Source: Erwinia psidii
Lineage (GTDB): Bacteria > Pseudomonadota > Gammaproteobacteria > Enterobacterales > Enterobacteriaceae
Direction: 5' to 3'
DNA: 64,000 nucleotides
NCBI RefSeq assembly: GCF_003846135.1
Contig: NZ_RHHM01000007.1
Span: 186,001 to 250,000, forward strand
The position numbers were made by a program, and so were the translations under genes. Under the pieces are notes generated by a model. The model saw only the letters and a program-made list of their open reading frames with translations. It made no database searches and had not been told where the DNA came from. The stretch's first letter is position 1. Every line of letters starts with the position of its first letter. Below are positions 27,284-36,564 of this stretch, in pieces.

Positions 27284-28211
27284 AGAATTTGAGCTTGAGT
27301 ATCTGCCTGAAGTTAAAGATGCCCTGCAACAGGGTCGTCCGGTTGTGGCGCTGGAATCCAACGTCATTACTCATGGGCTTAACTATCCTGACAACGCGGC
27401 AACCGCGCTGAACGTTGAAGCGGCGGTGCGGGCCAGCGGGGCTGTTCCTGCCACGATAGCGATTGATAACGGAAAAATTCTGGTGGGGATGGATCATCAG
27501 CAGATAGAAAAGTTCGCCACGACCGCTGATATTGCAAAGGTATCAAGTCGCGATCTGCCTTTTATTCTGGCCACGCGATCGATGGGTGCCACCAGCGTCG
27601 CCTCTTCTCTGGTGATTGCCGAGCTGGCCGGTATCCCGTTTTTCTCTTCAGCAGGATTAGGTGGCGTACATCGCGGTGCGGAAACCTCAATGGATATTTC
27701 CGCCGACCTTATCCAGCTGACACGATCAACAGTAACGGTAATTTGCGCGGGTGTTAAAAACATTCTTGATGTGGGTTTAACGCTGGAATATCTCGAAACC
27801 CATTGCGTTCCGCTTGTCACCTGGCAGTCTGATGATTTCCCTGCTTTCTACTGCCGTAACAGCGGCTTCAAAAGCCCAATGCGCATCGATTCAGGCCAGC
27901 ATATCGCCCGCGCGATTGAGATCAACCGCGCATTACCGGGTTCTGCCGGGCTGGTCATCGCCACCCCCACAAGGGAAGAGGATGCCATTAACAGTGAAGA
28001 AGTTCAGCAGGCAATTGCAGAGGCGATATCGCAGGCAAAACACCATGGCATTACCGGCAACGGGGTCACTAAATTTATCATGAAAGCCGTGGAAAAAATG
28101 ACCGATGGCCGTTCCGCCGAGGCCAATAAGGCGGTGCTAATCAATACAGCACGCGTGGCGGGAGAAATTGCCATGGCCCATTACCTTTACCGCCAGAATC
28201 TCAGTGAATAA
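27273..28211 (+). CDS. indA: IndA/MinB, pseudouridine-5'-phosphate glycosidase family
   Basis: A 312-residue PsuG-family enzyme, the same length as E. coli PsuG. These enzymes reversibly make or break the C-C bond between ribose 5-phosphate and a pyrimidine-like base. The catalytic glutamate lies in [11 protein letters not shown] (Glu28) and the Schiff-base lysine in [10 protein letters not shown] (Lys162, equivalent to Lys166 of PsuG). ATG 27273 has AAGGA eight bases upstream and overlaps the NRPS end by 11 bases, implying coupled translation. In indigoidine-type clusters this protein (IndA/MinB) is thought to attach the NRPS-derived ring to ribose 5-phosphate, giving a C-nucleotide. A housekeeping pseudouridine role is the alternative but does not explain the operon. 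Confidence 0.9.
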   Translation: MRSKEFELEYLPEVKDALQQGRPVVALESNVITHGLNYPDNAATALNVEAAVRASGAVPATIAIDNGKILVGMDHQQIEKFATTADIAKVSSRDLPFILATRSMGATSVASSLVIAELAGIPFFSSAGLGGVHRGAETSMDISADLIQLTRSTVTVICAGVKNILDVGLTLEYLETHCVPLVTWQSDDFPAFYCRNSGFKSPMRIDSGQHIARAIEINRALPGSAGLVIATPTREEDAINSEEVQQAIAEAISQAKHHGITGNGVTKFIMKAVEKMTDGRSAEANKAVLINTARVAGEIAMAHYLYRQNLSE

Positions 28212-28228
28212 TCAGGAGCAGAGTAACC

Positions 28229-28462
28229 ATGCCGCATATTAACGTAAGTTTTCATCAGGGTCCTGAAACACAGGTGGATCTTCAGGCACTCTCCTCAGCG
28301 CTCACCGAGGTTATCGTTGAAAAACTGGGGATTAACAGCCAGTTTGTCTCTGTCACCATCGAACCGGTGGATAAAAACAACTGGGCAGAACAGGTGCTGA
28401 AAAAATATATTCATCAGCCAAATTATCAGGTGATAAAACCCGTCAGCTATAAATATAAATAA
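28229..28462 (+). CDS. 4-oxalocrotonate tautomerase-like protein (PptA type)
   Basis: A 77-residue tautomerase-superfamily protein. After removal of Met the N-terminal Pro of PHINVSFHQG would be the catalytic base, and the beta-alpha-beta fold is evident (ALSSALTEVIVEKLGI helix, SQFVSVTIEPVDKNNW strand). E. coli PptA is also 77 residues. An AGGAGCAGAG ribosome site precedes the ATG, 17 bases after indA, so it belongs to the same transcript. I know of no tautomerase in the described indigoidine or minimycin clusters. It might tautomerise a cyclic glutamine-derived intermediate. Confidence 0.8.
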   Translation: MPHINVSFHQGPETQVDLQALSSALTEVIVEKLGINSQFVSVTIEPVDKNNWAEQVLKKYIHQPNYQVIKPVSYKYK

Positions 28463-28532
28463 GCGCCCGCTGGACTATGGGCGCGAAAATGTCACTTCTC
28501 TCAGCCTGAAGGCCACTTAAGCAATACAACCA

Positions 28533-28555
28533 CCGCCGGGTTTAACGCCCGGCGG
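28533..28555. terminator. Hairpin between convergent tautomerase and MscS-like genes
   Basis: A perfect 8-bp GC-only stem CCGCCGGG / CCCGGCGG with a 7-base loop lies between two converging genes. No U-tract is present, so its use as a terminator is uncertain. Confidence 0.5.
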
Positions 28556-28596
28556 CGGCGTGCTACGACATACGGTGCCCGGCGATAGTAACGGCG

Positions 28597-31035
28597 TTAT
28601 GACTCAACGCTGTCATCCACCATCACCCGCTGGCCATTACGCTGCTCAAATATCATCGTCTGTGGCGAAGAGAGCGCCACGCCCTCTTTGCGCAAACGGG
28701 TAAGGATATCAAACAGCAGGTCGCTTTTCGCCCCTGAAACCTGACGCGGACTGGCAACGTTGCCCGTCACCGACAGCACAATCCCGGCAGGGATCAGATC
28801 CTTGAAGGTCACCGACGGCTCCGGCGTATCCAGAATGCGTTCGTTCTCAGTATAAACATCAAGCAGCAGCTGCCGCACCAGAACCGGATCGATATCCAGC
28901 GGGAAGGTGAGCGTGATCGTGGCAACCCCCTGGGCATTCCCCATGGTGGCATTGCGCACATTCTGCGAAATAAACTGTGAATTAGGGACGATCACTGTCG
29001 AACGATCGCCAAGCTGAATTTCCGTGGCACGCACGTTGATACGCCGGATATCCCCTTCAATACCGCTGATACTGACCAGATCGCCCACTTTCACCGGCCG
29101 TTCCGTCAACAGGATCAAACCGGAAATAAAATTCTTCACAATCTCCTGCAAACCAAAACCGATACCTACCGACAGCGCACTGACGATCCACGCCAGTTTG
29201 TTCCACTGTAGTCCCATGATGGAAAGCGCCAGCAGAAACACCAGCACATAACCCAGATTGCTGAACAGGGTAATAAGCGAAACGCGCATCCCCGCGTCCA
29301 TGGTGGTTTTAGGCAGAAAATCCTGATCCAGCCAGCGTCTGGCGGAGCGTAACACATAGATGCCCACAATCAGACACAGCAGCGCATTCAGCACATGAGC
29401 CGGCACGATATTCAGCGTTTCCAGCCCCTTACCGCCCCAGAACTCAATGGCTTTCTGTACCAGTTCGATCGGCGTCCCGCTGCCAAAAGTGCCGTTCAGC
29501 AGGGCCATTGCCGCGACCAGCACCAGCAGGGTTTTGCCTGTTGCCCCCAACAGCGTCGCCACCTGCCCCAGATGCCGCGCATCCACATTCAGTGAACGCT
29601 GAATACTTTTACCAGAGGCGTTATTGACGGAGAACAGGGTTTCACAGGCGTCTGCCACCAGCTGACTGAGAATATAGAAAGAGCCAAAAACGATGCCCAT
29701 CCAGATCAGTTCATAACCCAGAAAACGGGCCAGTGCGATATAGCCAACCACCAGCGCCAGTAAAATCGCCACCCCGAAAAGCGTGATGGCCATCTGGATC
29801 AACCCAACCAGGGTAGAACGGGCTTCCGACTGCCCCCCGGCAAGAATGATTTTGCGGCGAACGCGCTTGACGCGAAAGCTGATTGACAGCGCCGTTGCGC
29901 CGATAAAGAACGCGGTCACGCCACTCGCCAGCACCGTGGTGCCAACGCTGGTATTGGCGCTGTTATTAAGGATTTCCAGCATCTGAAAAACAAACACCAG
30001 CCCGGCCGTCAGGGGAGGAAAGGGTTTCAGCGCCAGCGCCACCTGGTTGGAGATATTCGGCAAGCGCCAGGAGGGGCGCCGCGTGGAGAGAAACGCCCTA
30101 CCCAGTCCGGCAATCAGCCCACAGAAAATACTGAGTCCAACCAGTTTGTCGACAAAGGAGCGAACATCATCCACTACTTCGTCATGTCGGGTGAAGGCCA
30201 GACTCAGGAAATTAAAAGCCAGCACCACCGCCGCCAGCGTGGTCATCGCCACAGCAGCAGCAAGGAAGCTACGGCGCAGGCGACCTTCCGGCAGCAGATG
30301 GATCCCCACCCAGGCGAGAAATTCTTCCAGATAACGCCGCCCCTGAGTGGCAACCAGGATAGCCAACATCACCCAAATTACGGTACCCAGACGCCAGCCA
30401 GGCTGCCAGGAGAGCACCGCAGCACTGCCAATTTCGCTAATAAAGCCACCGATTCTGACGCCATCATCACTCTCGGTGTTAAACATCGGTGACCAGAAAC
30501 GGGGACCAAAAATACTGCCGGCATTGAGCGCCAGCTGCGTTTTCAATCCTTCGCGGCGGAGATTAATGATTTGCGCGGAGAGATTGACAGCCCCACTTTT
30601 GATCGACTCAGCCTGCTGGATCTGATCGTCCATTTTCGCTTTCTGGCTTTCCAGATTTTTACGCTTGCTGGTGACCTCAGCGGTTTCTTTGACGCCACTG
30701 TCGGCTTTAGGTGCCGGCCCCAGCACCCCCAACTGTGCCTGCAACTGTGCCAGCTTAGGCGTAATACCCTGTATCAGTGTGTCGGCGTCACCGGAAAGTT
30801 CGAGCGCCATATCATTGAGCGACGAAAGACGGCTGTCATTGGTTTCGCCTGAGACCTGCTGCTTTATTTTATCCAGGACTTTCTGCATCTTTGGCAGTTC
30901 GACCGACGCATTGACCTTCACCGGGGCTTCACCGGTTTGCTGGCTGGCCTCTTCGCTGGCAGCCTGTACCATTCCCGGTGAGAGGAACATCAGGACCAGC
31001 AAACAGAGGCGAAAGAAGTTTCGTAAATCAGACAT
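28597..31035 (-). CDS. DUF3772-containing mechanosensitive channel (MscS family)
   Basis: An 812-residue inner-membrane protein. Signal peptide LLVLMFLSPGMVQA, then a periplasmic coiled-coil-rich DUF3772 region (about 40-190, with KVLDKIKQQVSGETNDSRLSS), about ten transmembrane helices, and the MscS core with pore helix GIGFGLQEIVKNFISG and beta domain RPVKVGDLVSISGIEGDI, followed by PNSQFISQNVRNAT. Such large MscS relatives release osmolytes during hypo-osmotic shock or sense periplasmic state. E. coli YbiO, found in this chromosomal region, looks unrelated outside the MscS core. It is expressed alone, convergent with the indC operon. Confidence 0.88.
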   Translation of the reverse strand: MSDLRNFFRLCLLVLMFLSPGMVQAASEEASQQTGEAPVKVNASVELPKMQKVLDKIKQQVSGETNDSRLSSLNDMALELSGDADTLIQGITPKLAQLQAQLGVLGPAPKADSGVKETAEVTSKRKNLESQKAKMDDQIQQAESIKSGAVNLSAQIINLRREGLKTQLALNAGSIFGPRFWSPMFNTESDDGVRIGGFISEIGSAAVLSWQPGWRLGTVIWVMLAILVATQGRRYLEEFLAWVGIHLLPEGRLRRSFLAAAVAMTTLAAVVLAFNFLSLAFTRHDEVVDDVRSFVDKLVGLSIFCGLIAGLGRAFLSTRRPSWRLPNISNQVALALKPFPPLTAGLVFVFQMLEILNNSANTSVGTTVLASGVTAFFIGATALSISFRVKRVRRKIILAGGQSEARSTLVGLIQMAITLFGVAILLALVVGYIALARFLGYELIWMGIVFGSFYILSQLVADACETLFSVNNASGKSIQRSLNVDARHLGQVATLLGATGKTLLVLVAAMALLNGTFGSGTPIELVQKAIEFWGGKGLETLNIVPAHVLNALLCLIVGIYVLRSARRWLDQDFLPKTTMDAGMRVSLITLFSNLGYVLVFLLALSIMGLQWNKLAWIVSALSVGIGFGLQEIVKNFISGLILLTERPVKVGDLVSISGIEGDIRRINVRATEIQLGDRSTVIVPNSQFISQNVRNATMGNAQGVATITLTFPLDIDPVLVRQLLLDVYTENERILDTPEPSVTFKDLIPAGIVLSVTGNVASPRQVSGAKSDLLFDILTRLRKEGVALSSPQTMIFEQRNGQRVMVDDSVES

Positions 31036-31134
31036 GAAAAGTTCCGAATAAAAACAAGATCGCTAAATGCCCACACCCGAAAACCGGGTGCCCGTTGCCG
31101 TGCTTATCCTGCCTGGCAGGACAGGAAAGATGAA

Positions 31135-32076
31135 TTATTCAATGACATCGGCGGCACCGTCATTACTGACCATCTCGGCCGCCTTTTGCTTTTTATAGCT
31201 CAGTGCGGCAGCCGGAACCGGAGATATTTTGCCGGTTTCCAGCCAGTTACGCAGACGGTTGGCGTCAGCAAAATGGGTATATTTTCCAAACGCATCCATC
31301 ACCACCAGCGCCACCGGGCGCTGATTAATCACCGTGCGCATCACCAGACAATGTCCCGCCTGGTTGGTGAACCCGGTCTTGGTCAGCTGGATATTCCAGT
31401 CCGGCCGGTACACCAGATGATTGGTGTTACGGAATGGCAGAGTGTAGTTCGGCGTTCTGAAAGTCGCCATCTGCTCATGGGTGGTACTGAGTTGTCCAAT
31501 CAGCGGGTAACGTTTGGTGGCAATCAGCAGCTTCGTCAGGTCCCGCGCGGTGGAAACATTCAGGGTCGACAGTCCGGTTGGCTCCACATAGCGGGTATTT
31601 TTCATCCCCAGCGCATGCGCTTTGGCGTTCATCGCGCGAATAAAAGCGTCATATCCTCCCGGATAGTGATGGGCCAGACTGGCCGCCGCACGGTTTTCCG
31701 ACGACATCAGGGCCAGCAGCATCATATTTTTACGGCTGATTTCGCTGTGGAGCCGCACGCGGGAATAAACGCCGCGCATCTCCGCCGTGTGGCTGATGTC
31801 GACATTCAGCATCTCATCCAACGGCTGGTGCGCATCCAGCGCCACCATTACCGTCATGATTTTGGTAATGGACGCCATCGGGCGGACCAGATCGGGGTGG
31901 CTGGCATAGATCACGTTATTGTTGTTCAGATCGACGATCATTGCGCTGCCAGAGGCGATCTCCGGCTGGCTGGCCGGCGCCGTCTGACGCGGGCTGGCGA
32001 TGGCCTGGTGCAGGAAAACAGCACCAAAGACAAGTAAAATCAGATTGAGAAGCGACAGGTGAATTTTTGCAGGCAT
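31135..32076 (-). CDS. pbpG: PbpG, D-alanyl-D-alanine endopeptidase (PBP7)
   Basis: A 313-residue periplasmic penicillin-binding protein (E. coli PBP7 is 310) that cuts DD-crosslinks in peptidoglycan. Motifs: SITK (S-x-x-K nucleophile) in [18 protein letters not shown] as the second motif, and KTGFTN as the KTG box. The N-terminal hydrophobic segment [16 protein letters not shown] is the signal sequence. The start MPAKIH was chosen to match the E. coli protein; an ATG ten codons upstream has a slightly better ribosome site and cannot be excluded. Confidence 0.95.
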   Translation of the reverse strand: MPAKIHLSLLNLILLVFGAVFLHQAIASPRQTAPASQPEIASGSAMIVDLNNNNVIYASHPDLVRPMASITKIMTVMVALDAHQPLDEMLNVDISHTAEMRGVYSRVRLHSEISRKNMMLLALMSSENRAAASLAHHYPGGYDAFIRAMNAKAHALGMKNTRYVEPTGLSTLNVSTARDLTKLLIATKRYPLIGQLSTTHEQMATFRTPNYTLPFRNTNHLVYRPDWNIQLTKTGFTNQAGHCLVMRTVINQRPVALVVMDAFGKYTHFADANRLRNWLETGKISPVPAAALSYKKQKAAEMVSNDGAADVIE

Positions 32077-32434
32077 TTTAAAAAACTTAACCGGGTAGTG
32101 AGTCATGTGCAGCCTGGCTGCACGCCGCCACCGCACCATTGAGGTTCCACGGGGCTGACCTGCGCATCATACGCCGGATATTCAGTAAGTTCCTAAAGGT
32201 TATTCGTTTCTGAGCGTTAATGGACTGTTACTGACAGGACGCAATGAGGCAGACAACCCACCCCGGTGCCGATCGGCGAACTCAAATTCTGTCGTGTTGC
32301 TGACAGAACAGAATAAACGTTTTTCCCCAATAAATAGCAGACCTTGGTCTGGTGGCCAGATCGTCCATTTAATTTTCAATAAAGGTTAATGCTGAAAAAA
32401 AATAATTATGCGGCCCTGAGACCGCGAGGTAAGT
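32077..32434. other. Intergenic region
   Basis: About 360 bases downstream of a hypothetical gene and upstream of pbpG, AT-rich from 32310 to 32400. No gene is visible. Confidence 0.4.
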
Positions 32435-32881
32435 TTAGTGGGGTTGAAATCTGAAAATAAAGCGAGTTTCTCCATCATGTAAAGGTACTAATATACAGCC
32501 GACCTCTCCAGACTCTTTCGCGTTATTCCTGAATTTCAGATCAAAGTGGAAATTGCTGTCAATGCGTCCGGTAATGGTAAATTCTGAATCAACAACTTCT
32601 GAGCCATTCTCCAAAACGTCCTCAATAAGGTATTCAAACTGCTGTGCCGAAAGGGGGTGGCGAGCGCGGTTGCCCCGGACATCGACAAATTCAACCATTG
32701 AGGCAATCATTCTGAACCGGGTGGTTTTCGCCTCCCGAAATTTCGCAATGATGCTGTTAAAAAAATCCTGAGTAACTCTTTTCATCAATGGCTGCTGACG
32801 ACCAATTAAATTGGCAGATATTTTACCGAACTCAGACATAACTTCAAATACAGGTGCATTGCTTTTAGTATTTTCTTCCAT
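32435..32881 (-). CDS. Hypothetical protein, 148 residues
   Basis: A soluble protein, MEENTKSNAPVFEVMSEFG..., with a predicted helical first half (PLMKRVTQDFFNSIIAKFREAK) and a strand-rich second half (DSEFTITGRIDSNFHFDLKF). It has no signal peptide or membrane segment and I recognise no family. Its base composition is more AT-rich than its neighbours and it lies beside a degenerate gap, suggesting acquisition by transfer. The long frame and plausible composition support a real gene. Confidence 0.6.
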   Translation of the reverse strand: MEENTKSNAPVFEVMSEFGKISANLIGRQQPLMKRVTQDFFNSIIAKFREAKTTRFRMIASMVEFVDVRGNRARHPLSAQQFEYLIEDVLENGSEVVDSEFTITGRIDSNFHFDLKFRNNAKESGEVGCILVPLHDGETRFIFRFQPH

Positions 32882-33909
32882 TTTTATTGCCCCTTCATGT
32901 TGAATTAATTACTTTCTCAGACATATTCAAATCGCGCGTAAAAACACCGTAACCGGTATAAAGCTGGTTTGCCTGGTATTATTTCCTGTATATAAGTGTA
33001 AACTTTTTAAGCGAAACGATTTCTATTTCAGAAAACCCTCAGAGCCTGTCCCACCAGACGTCATTGCCGTAGGCATTGCCCCTCCCTCGCGGACAGCGGA
33101 ATACAACCTGCATTTAAACGCCCCAAACAGGTGAGCGGAGCGAGCAGACCGAGGCGGACAGCGCGCAGATGAGGATGTCGGGCGCTGCTCTGGGCCAAAA
33201 TGGCAGGTAAACAGGACCTGATGGGACGGGCGTCAGGCGCGCGTGACTGAACCGCAGCGGAATGAAAAGGGCCTCTGATAAGGCGTTGTTTAGCAAAACA
33301 AACCAGGCGGAAACAACAGGCGGGCGGTTCTGCTCATTAACCGGTTGAAACAACACCCGACGTTCCGGGCAATCAGCCTGATGCTCCGTAGTGGATTCAT
33401 CACGCAGAACCGTTTTGGCCGTTGCTCCACGCCAGCATTCACAACATCATCAGTGCCGTTCACGGCTGGCATGTACCGGGCATTTTATCAACATCACCAT
33501 TCTGTTTCCTGTTGGTCCACAGGCACTGAAAAAAGTGCAGCGATATCAGGCGCATTTATTGGGTAGCGGTCTATGATATTTATGGACATGACTCACCTGC
33601 AATAAAACCAGGGTGTCGTATTCTCCCGCACTCAGAATGCGCCAGACCTCTCGCGGCCGCAGGCATACCCGCGGCGACAAAGGCGGTAACAGGCGGACGG
33701 TTTGTTTATAAAAACGGCTAAACCGTTCATTTTTACGCTGCCATAACGCCGGACAATCAGCTTAATGTCCCTGAAATTACCGCTGCCTGCGCATTTTATA
33801 CCCCGGCGTTGTCTGGTGAATACTTTGCAGTAAAAAAGATCGGGCGGCAGGAGAAACGGCAGAGTTCACAAGCCGGAGCGGCTTTCCAAAGCCACAGGAG
33901 AAAGGACGA
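32882..33909. other. Degenerate accessory gap with weak internal duplication
   Basis: About 1 kb without a supported gene. Two imperfect repeats lie about 375-385 bases apart: ACAGGCGGxCGGTT at 33316 and 33689, and (C/A)AATCAGC(C/T)T(G/A)ATG-type blocks near 33368 and 33751. Short open frames are present but have no protein-like features. It looks like decayed foreign or duplicated DNA. Confidence 0.45.
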
Positions 33910-34500
33910 ATGGATGTTAATCATCTGATTACACAATATGGTTATCTGGCACTGTTTCTCGGCTGCCTGGCAGAGGGTGAAACCTTCACTCTGCTGGGCG
34001 GCGTGGCAGCCCATCAGGGACTGCTGAAGTACGATCTGGTACTGCTGACAGTCGCCCTGGGCGGTATTCTGGGGGATATCGCCCTGTTTTTTGTCGGCCG
34101 CTATTATGGTACAGCCGTTCTGAAGCGGTTCAGGAAACATCAGCCACAGATTGCCCGCGCTAACAGGCTGATTCGTAAACGGCCAGCGCTGTTTGTCACC
34201 GGCGTACGTTTTATGTACGGCCTGCGCATTATCGGACCGGTCATTATCGGTGCCAGTCGGCTGAAGCCGCAAAAATTCCTGCTGTTTAATCTGATTGGCG
34301 CGGTTTTCTGGGCGTTGATTTTTGTCTCACTTGGCTATGTGGGTGGACAGGTCATCGCTCCCTGGCTGCACACGCTGGACCAGCATCTGAAACCGCTGTT
34401 CTGGCTGGTACTGATAGGGGTGCTGGTCTGGCTGATACGCCGCTATGTTAAGCATCGTTCAGACCGTCGGGAGGATGAACAGGACAGCCAGACGGGGTAA
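33910..34500 (+). CDS. DedA-family membrane protein
   Basis: A 196-residue DedA/SNARE-associated family protein, involved in membrane lipid recycling and proton-motive-force homeostasis. The motifs LAEGETFTLLGG (the glutamate of the membrane-embedded site) and FVTGVRFMYGLRIIGPVIIGASRL (the family R-F/x-G-x-R block) are clear, and four hydrophobic segments follow. A C-terminal basic cytoplasmic tail ends the protein. AAAGGA precedes the ATG. A GH15 gene follows 65 bases downstream, possibly independent. Confidence 0.88.
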   Translation: MDVNHLITQYGYLALFLGCLAEGETFTLLGGVAAHQGLLKYDLVLLTVALGGILGDIALFFVGRYYGTAVLKRFRKHQPQIARANRLIRKRPALFVTGVRFMYGLRIIGPVIIGASRLKPQKFLLFNLIGAVFWALIFVSLGYVGGQVIAPWLHTLDQHLKPLFWLVLIGVLVWLIRRYVKHRSDRREDEQDSQTG

Positions 34501-34565
34501 ACCACGCGCTGCGTCTGTCCGCTATATCTGTCCGTCATCTGTTGCACCAACCGGGAGAGAAAAGC

Positions 34566-36380
34566 ATGAGTGAGATAATACGTCGGATTGACGATCACGG
34601 CGTCATTGGCGACCTGCGCACCTGTGCATTGATTGCCAGCGATGGCACCATTGATTATTTCTGCTGGCCCAATCTGGACAGTCCAGCAGTGTTTACCGCA
34701 CTGCTGGACAGCGATGACGCAGGCATGTTTTCGGTGGCACCGCACTGGCAGGAGGTCCGCCGTCAGCAAATCTATCTGCCAGATACCACCGTGCTACAAA
34801 CCCGCTGGCTGGCAGAACAGGGCGTGGCAGAAATGACCGACTATATGCCGGTATATGCCAGTGAAGATTCCACTCCGTGCATTGTCCGCCGGATCCACAT
34901 GGTCGATGGTGAAACAACCTTTACCCTGCGCTGTGCGCCGGTACATGACTATGCCAGAGCCACCACCGTGGCCCACCTGCAACAAAATAGCGTTCTGTTC
35001 AGTGCCGACCGGCAGCCGGTCCTCAGGCTTTACGGTGAAGTGGATTTTACGGTACAGGGCGGCGTCGCCACCGCTCAGTTTACGCTGAAAGCGGGCGAAC
35101 GGCAGGAATTCATTTTTGGCGCTGCCGACGGGAAGCACCCGGATCGGCCCAGCAGCGAAAAGTGCTTTCAGGAGACATTGCATTTCTGGCGAAGCTGGAG
35201 CGCCCGCAGCACCTGGCGCGGTCGCTGGCGGGAGATGGTCAACCGCTCTGCCCTGACGCTGAAGCTGTTAACCTCCCGCCGGCACGGTTCGGTCGCGGCG
35301 GCGGCCACTTTTGGCCTGCCGGAAACATTGGGAGGCGAACGCAACTGGGACTATCGTGCCAGCTGGATACGCGATGCTTCATTCAGCATGTACGCGCTGA
35401 TGCGTCTTGGCTATGTCGATGAGGTGCGCGATTTTACCCGCTGGGTGGGGCGTTGCGTTGAAAACAGCCACCATGAGGTGCAAAAATTACAGGTAATGTA
35501 CCGTCTGGACAGCGGCACCGAGCTACAGGAGAGTGAATTACTGAATCTGTCTGGCTACGCCGGTTCCGCGCCGGTGAGGATCGGTAATGACGCCTCGCGG
35601 CAGTCGCAACTGGATATTTACGGCGAACTGATGGACGCCATTTATCTGGCCAATAAATACGGGGAGGCCATCTCCCACCGGGGCTGGGATCACATCTGCA
35701 AAATGATCGATTATGTCAGTGAAAACTGGCATCAGGCCGATGCCGGGATTTGGGAGATGCGGGGTGAGCCTCAGCATTTCCTGCACTCCCGGCTGATGTG
35801 CTGGGTGGCGATGGACCGCGCTATCCGGCTGGCGGGTAAGCGCTCCCTCCCCTTTCCCCACCAACGCTGGTGCGAGGTACGTGACCGGATAAGCGAGGAT
35901 ATCTGGCACAACTTCAGGAACCCCACGCAAGGGCATTTTACCGCCACCCGTCACGGTGATTCTGTCGATGCCTCAATGTTACTGATGCCGCTGGTGCGCT
36001 TTGTCAGCGCAACCGATCCCGACTGGCTGGCCACGCTTGATACCATTGAAGCGCAGCTGGTCAGCGGTGGTATGGTGCGGCGATATAAGCAGGATGAAAC
36101 CCCCGCTGACGCGCTGTCTGGTGAGGAAGGCGCTTTCGTGGCCTGCTCGTTCTGGTATGTCGAATGCCTGGCGCGGGCGGGGCGGGTACATGACGCGCAC
36201 GTTGAATTCGCAAAGCTGTTGAGCCATGCCAGTCCGTTGGGACTCTATGCGGAGGAGTTCGATCATCAGGGTTATGCGCTGGGTAATACCCCGCAGGCAT
36301 TGAGTCATCTGGCCCTGATTAGCGCGGCCTTTTTCCTCAACCGTAAGCTGGACGGCGACGACCCGCTCTGGCAACCCTGA
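34566..36380 (+). CDS. Glycoside hydrolase family 15 protein (glucoamylase/trehalase-like)
   Basis: A 604-residue GH15-type cytoplasmic protein. The N-terminal beta-sandwich starts [28 protein letters not shown], a hallmark of this family. The (alpha/alpha)6 catalytic domain contains [37 protein letters not shown] and the acidic block [21 protein letters not shown]. Relatives hydrolyse alpha-glucosides or trehalose. There is no signal peptide. ATG 34566 has GAGAGAAAAG upstream; eight preceding codons were excluded. Substrate assignment is tentative. Confidence 0.85.
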   Translation: MSEIIRRIDDHGVIGDLRTCALIASDGTIDYFCWPNLDSPAVFTALLDSDDAGMFSVAPHWQEVRRQQIYLPDTTVLQTRWLAEQGVAEMTDYMPVYASEDSTPCIVRRIHMVDGETTFTLRCAPVHDYARATTVAHLQQNSVLFSADRQPVLRLYGEVDFTVQGGVATAQFTLKAGERQEFIFGAADGKHPDRPSSEKCFQETLHFWRSWSARSTWRGRWREMVNRSALTLKLLTSRRHGSVAAAATFGLPETLGGERNWDYRASWIRDASFSMYALMRLGYVDEVRDFTRWVGRCVENSHHEVQKLQVMYRLDSGTELQESELLNLSGYAGSAPVRIGNDASRQSQLDIYGELMDAIYLANKYGEAISHRGWDHICKMIDYVSENWHQADAGIWEMRGEPQHFLHSRLMCWVAMDRAIRLAGKRSLPFPHQRWCEVRDRISEDIWHNFRNPTQGHFTATRHGDSVDASMLLMPLVRFVSATDPDWLATLDTIEAQLVSGGMVRRYKQDETPADALSGEEGAFVACSFWYVECLARAGRVHDAHVEFAKLLSHASPLGLYAEEFDHQGYALGNTPQALSHLALISAAFFLNRKLDGDDPLWQP

Positions 36381-36564
36381 AGACAAAATGTCCCTATTTA
36401 CCGTGCCGTACCAGTTTTTACAGAAAATTCTGGGTAAATATAGGGCCACAGAGGCAAATCACGGTTTATTCCTGTCGGATTATGACCATATAATGTGCAT
36501 CCGGTCACACCTGCCGGTACAGGTTTATTTATCCACCGATCACATGGCGCTTTACCTGAAAAAT

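Noticed and set aside
31186-32037. 283-codon forward frame opposite pbpG
   Set aside because: Antisense shadow; pbpG motifs SITK, SSEN and KTG are intact on the minus strand.
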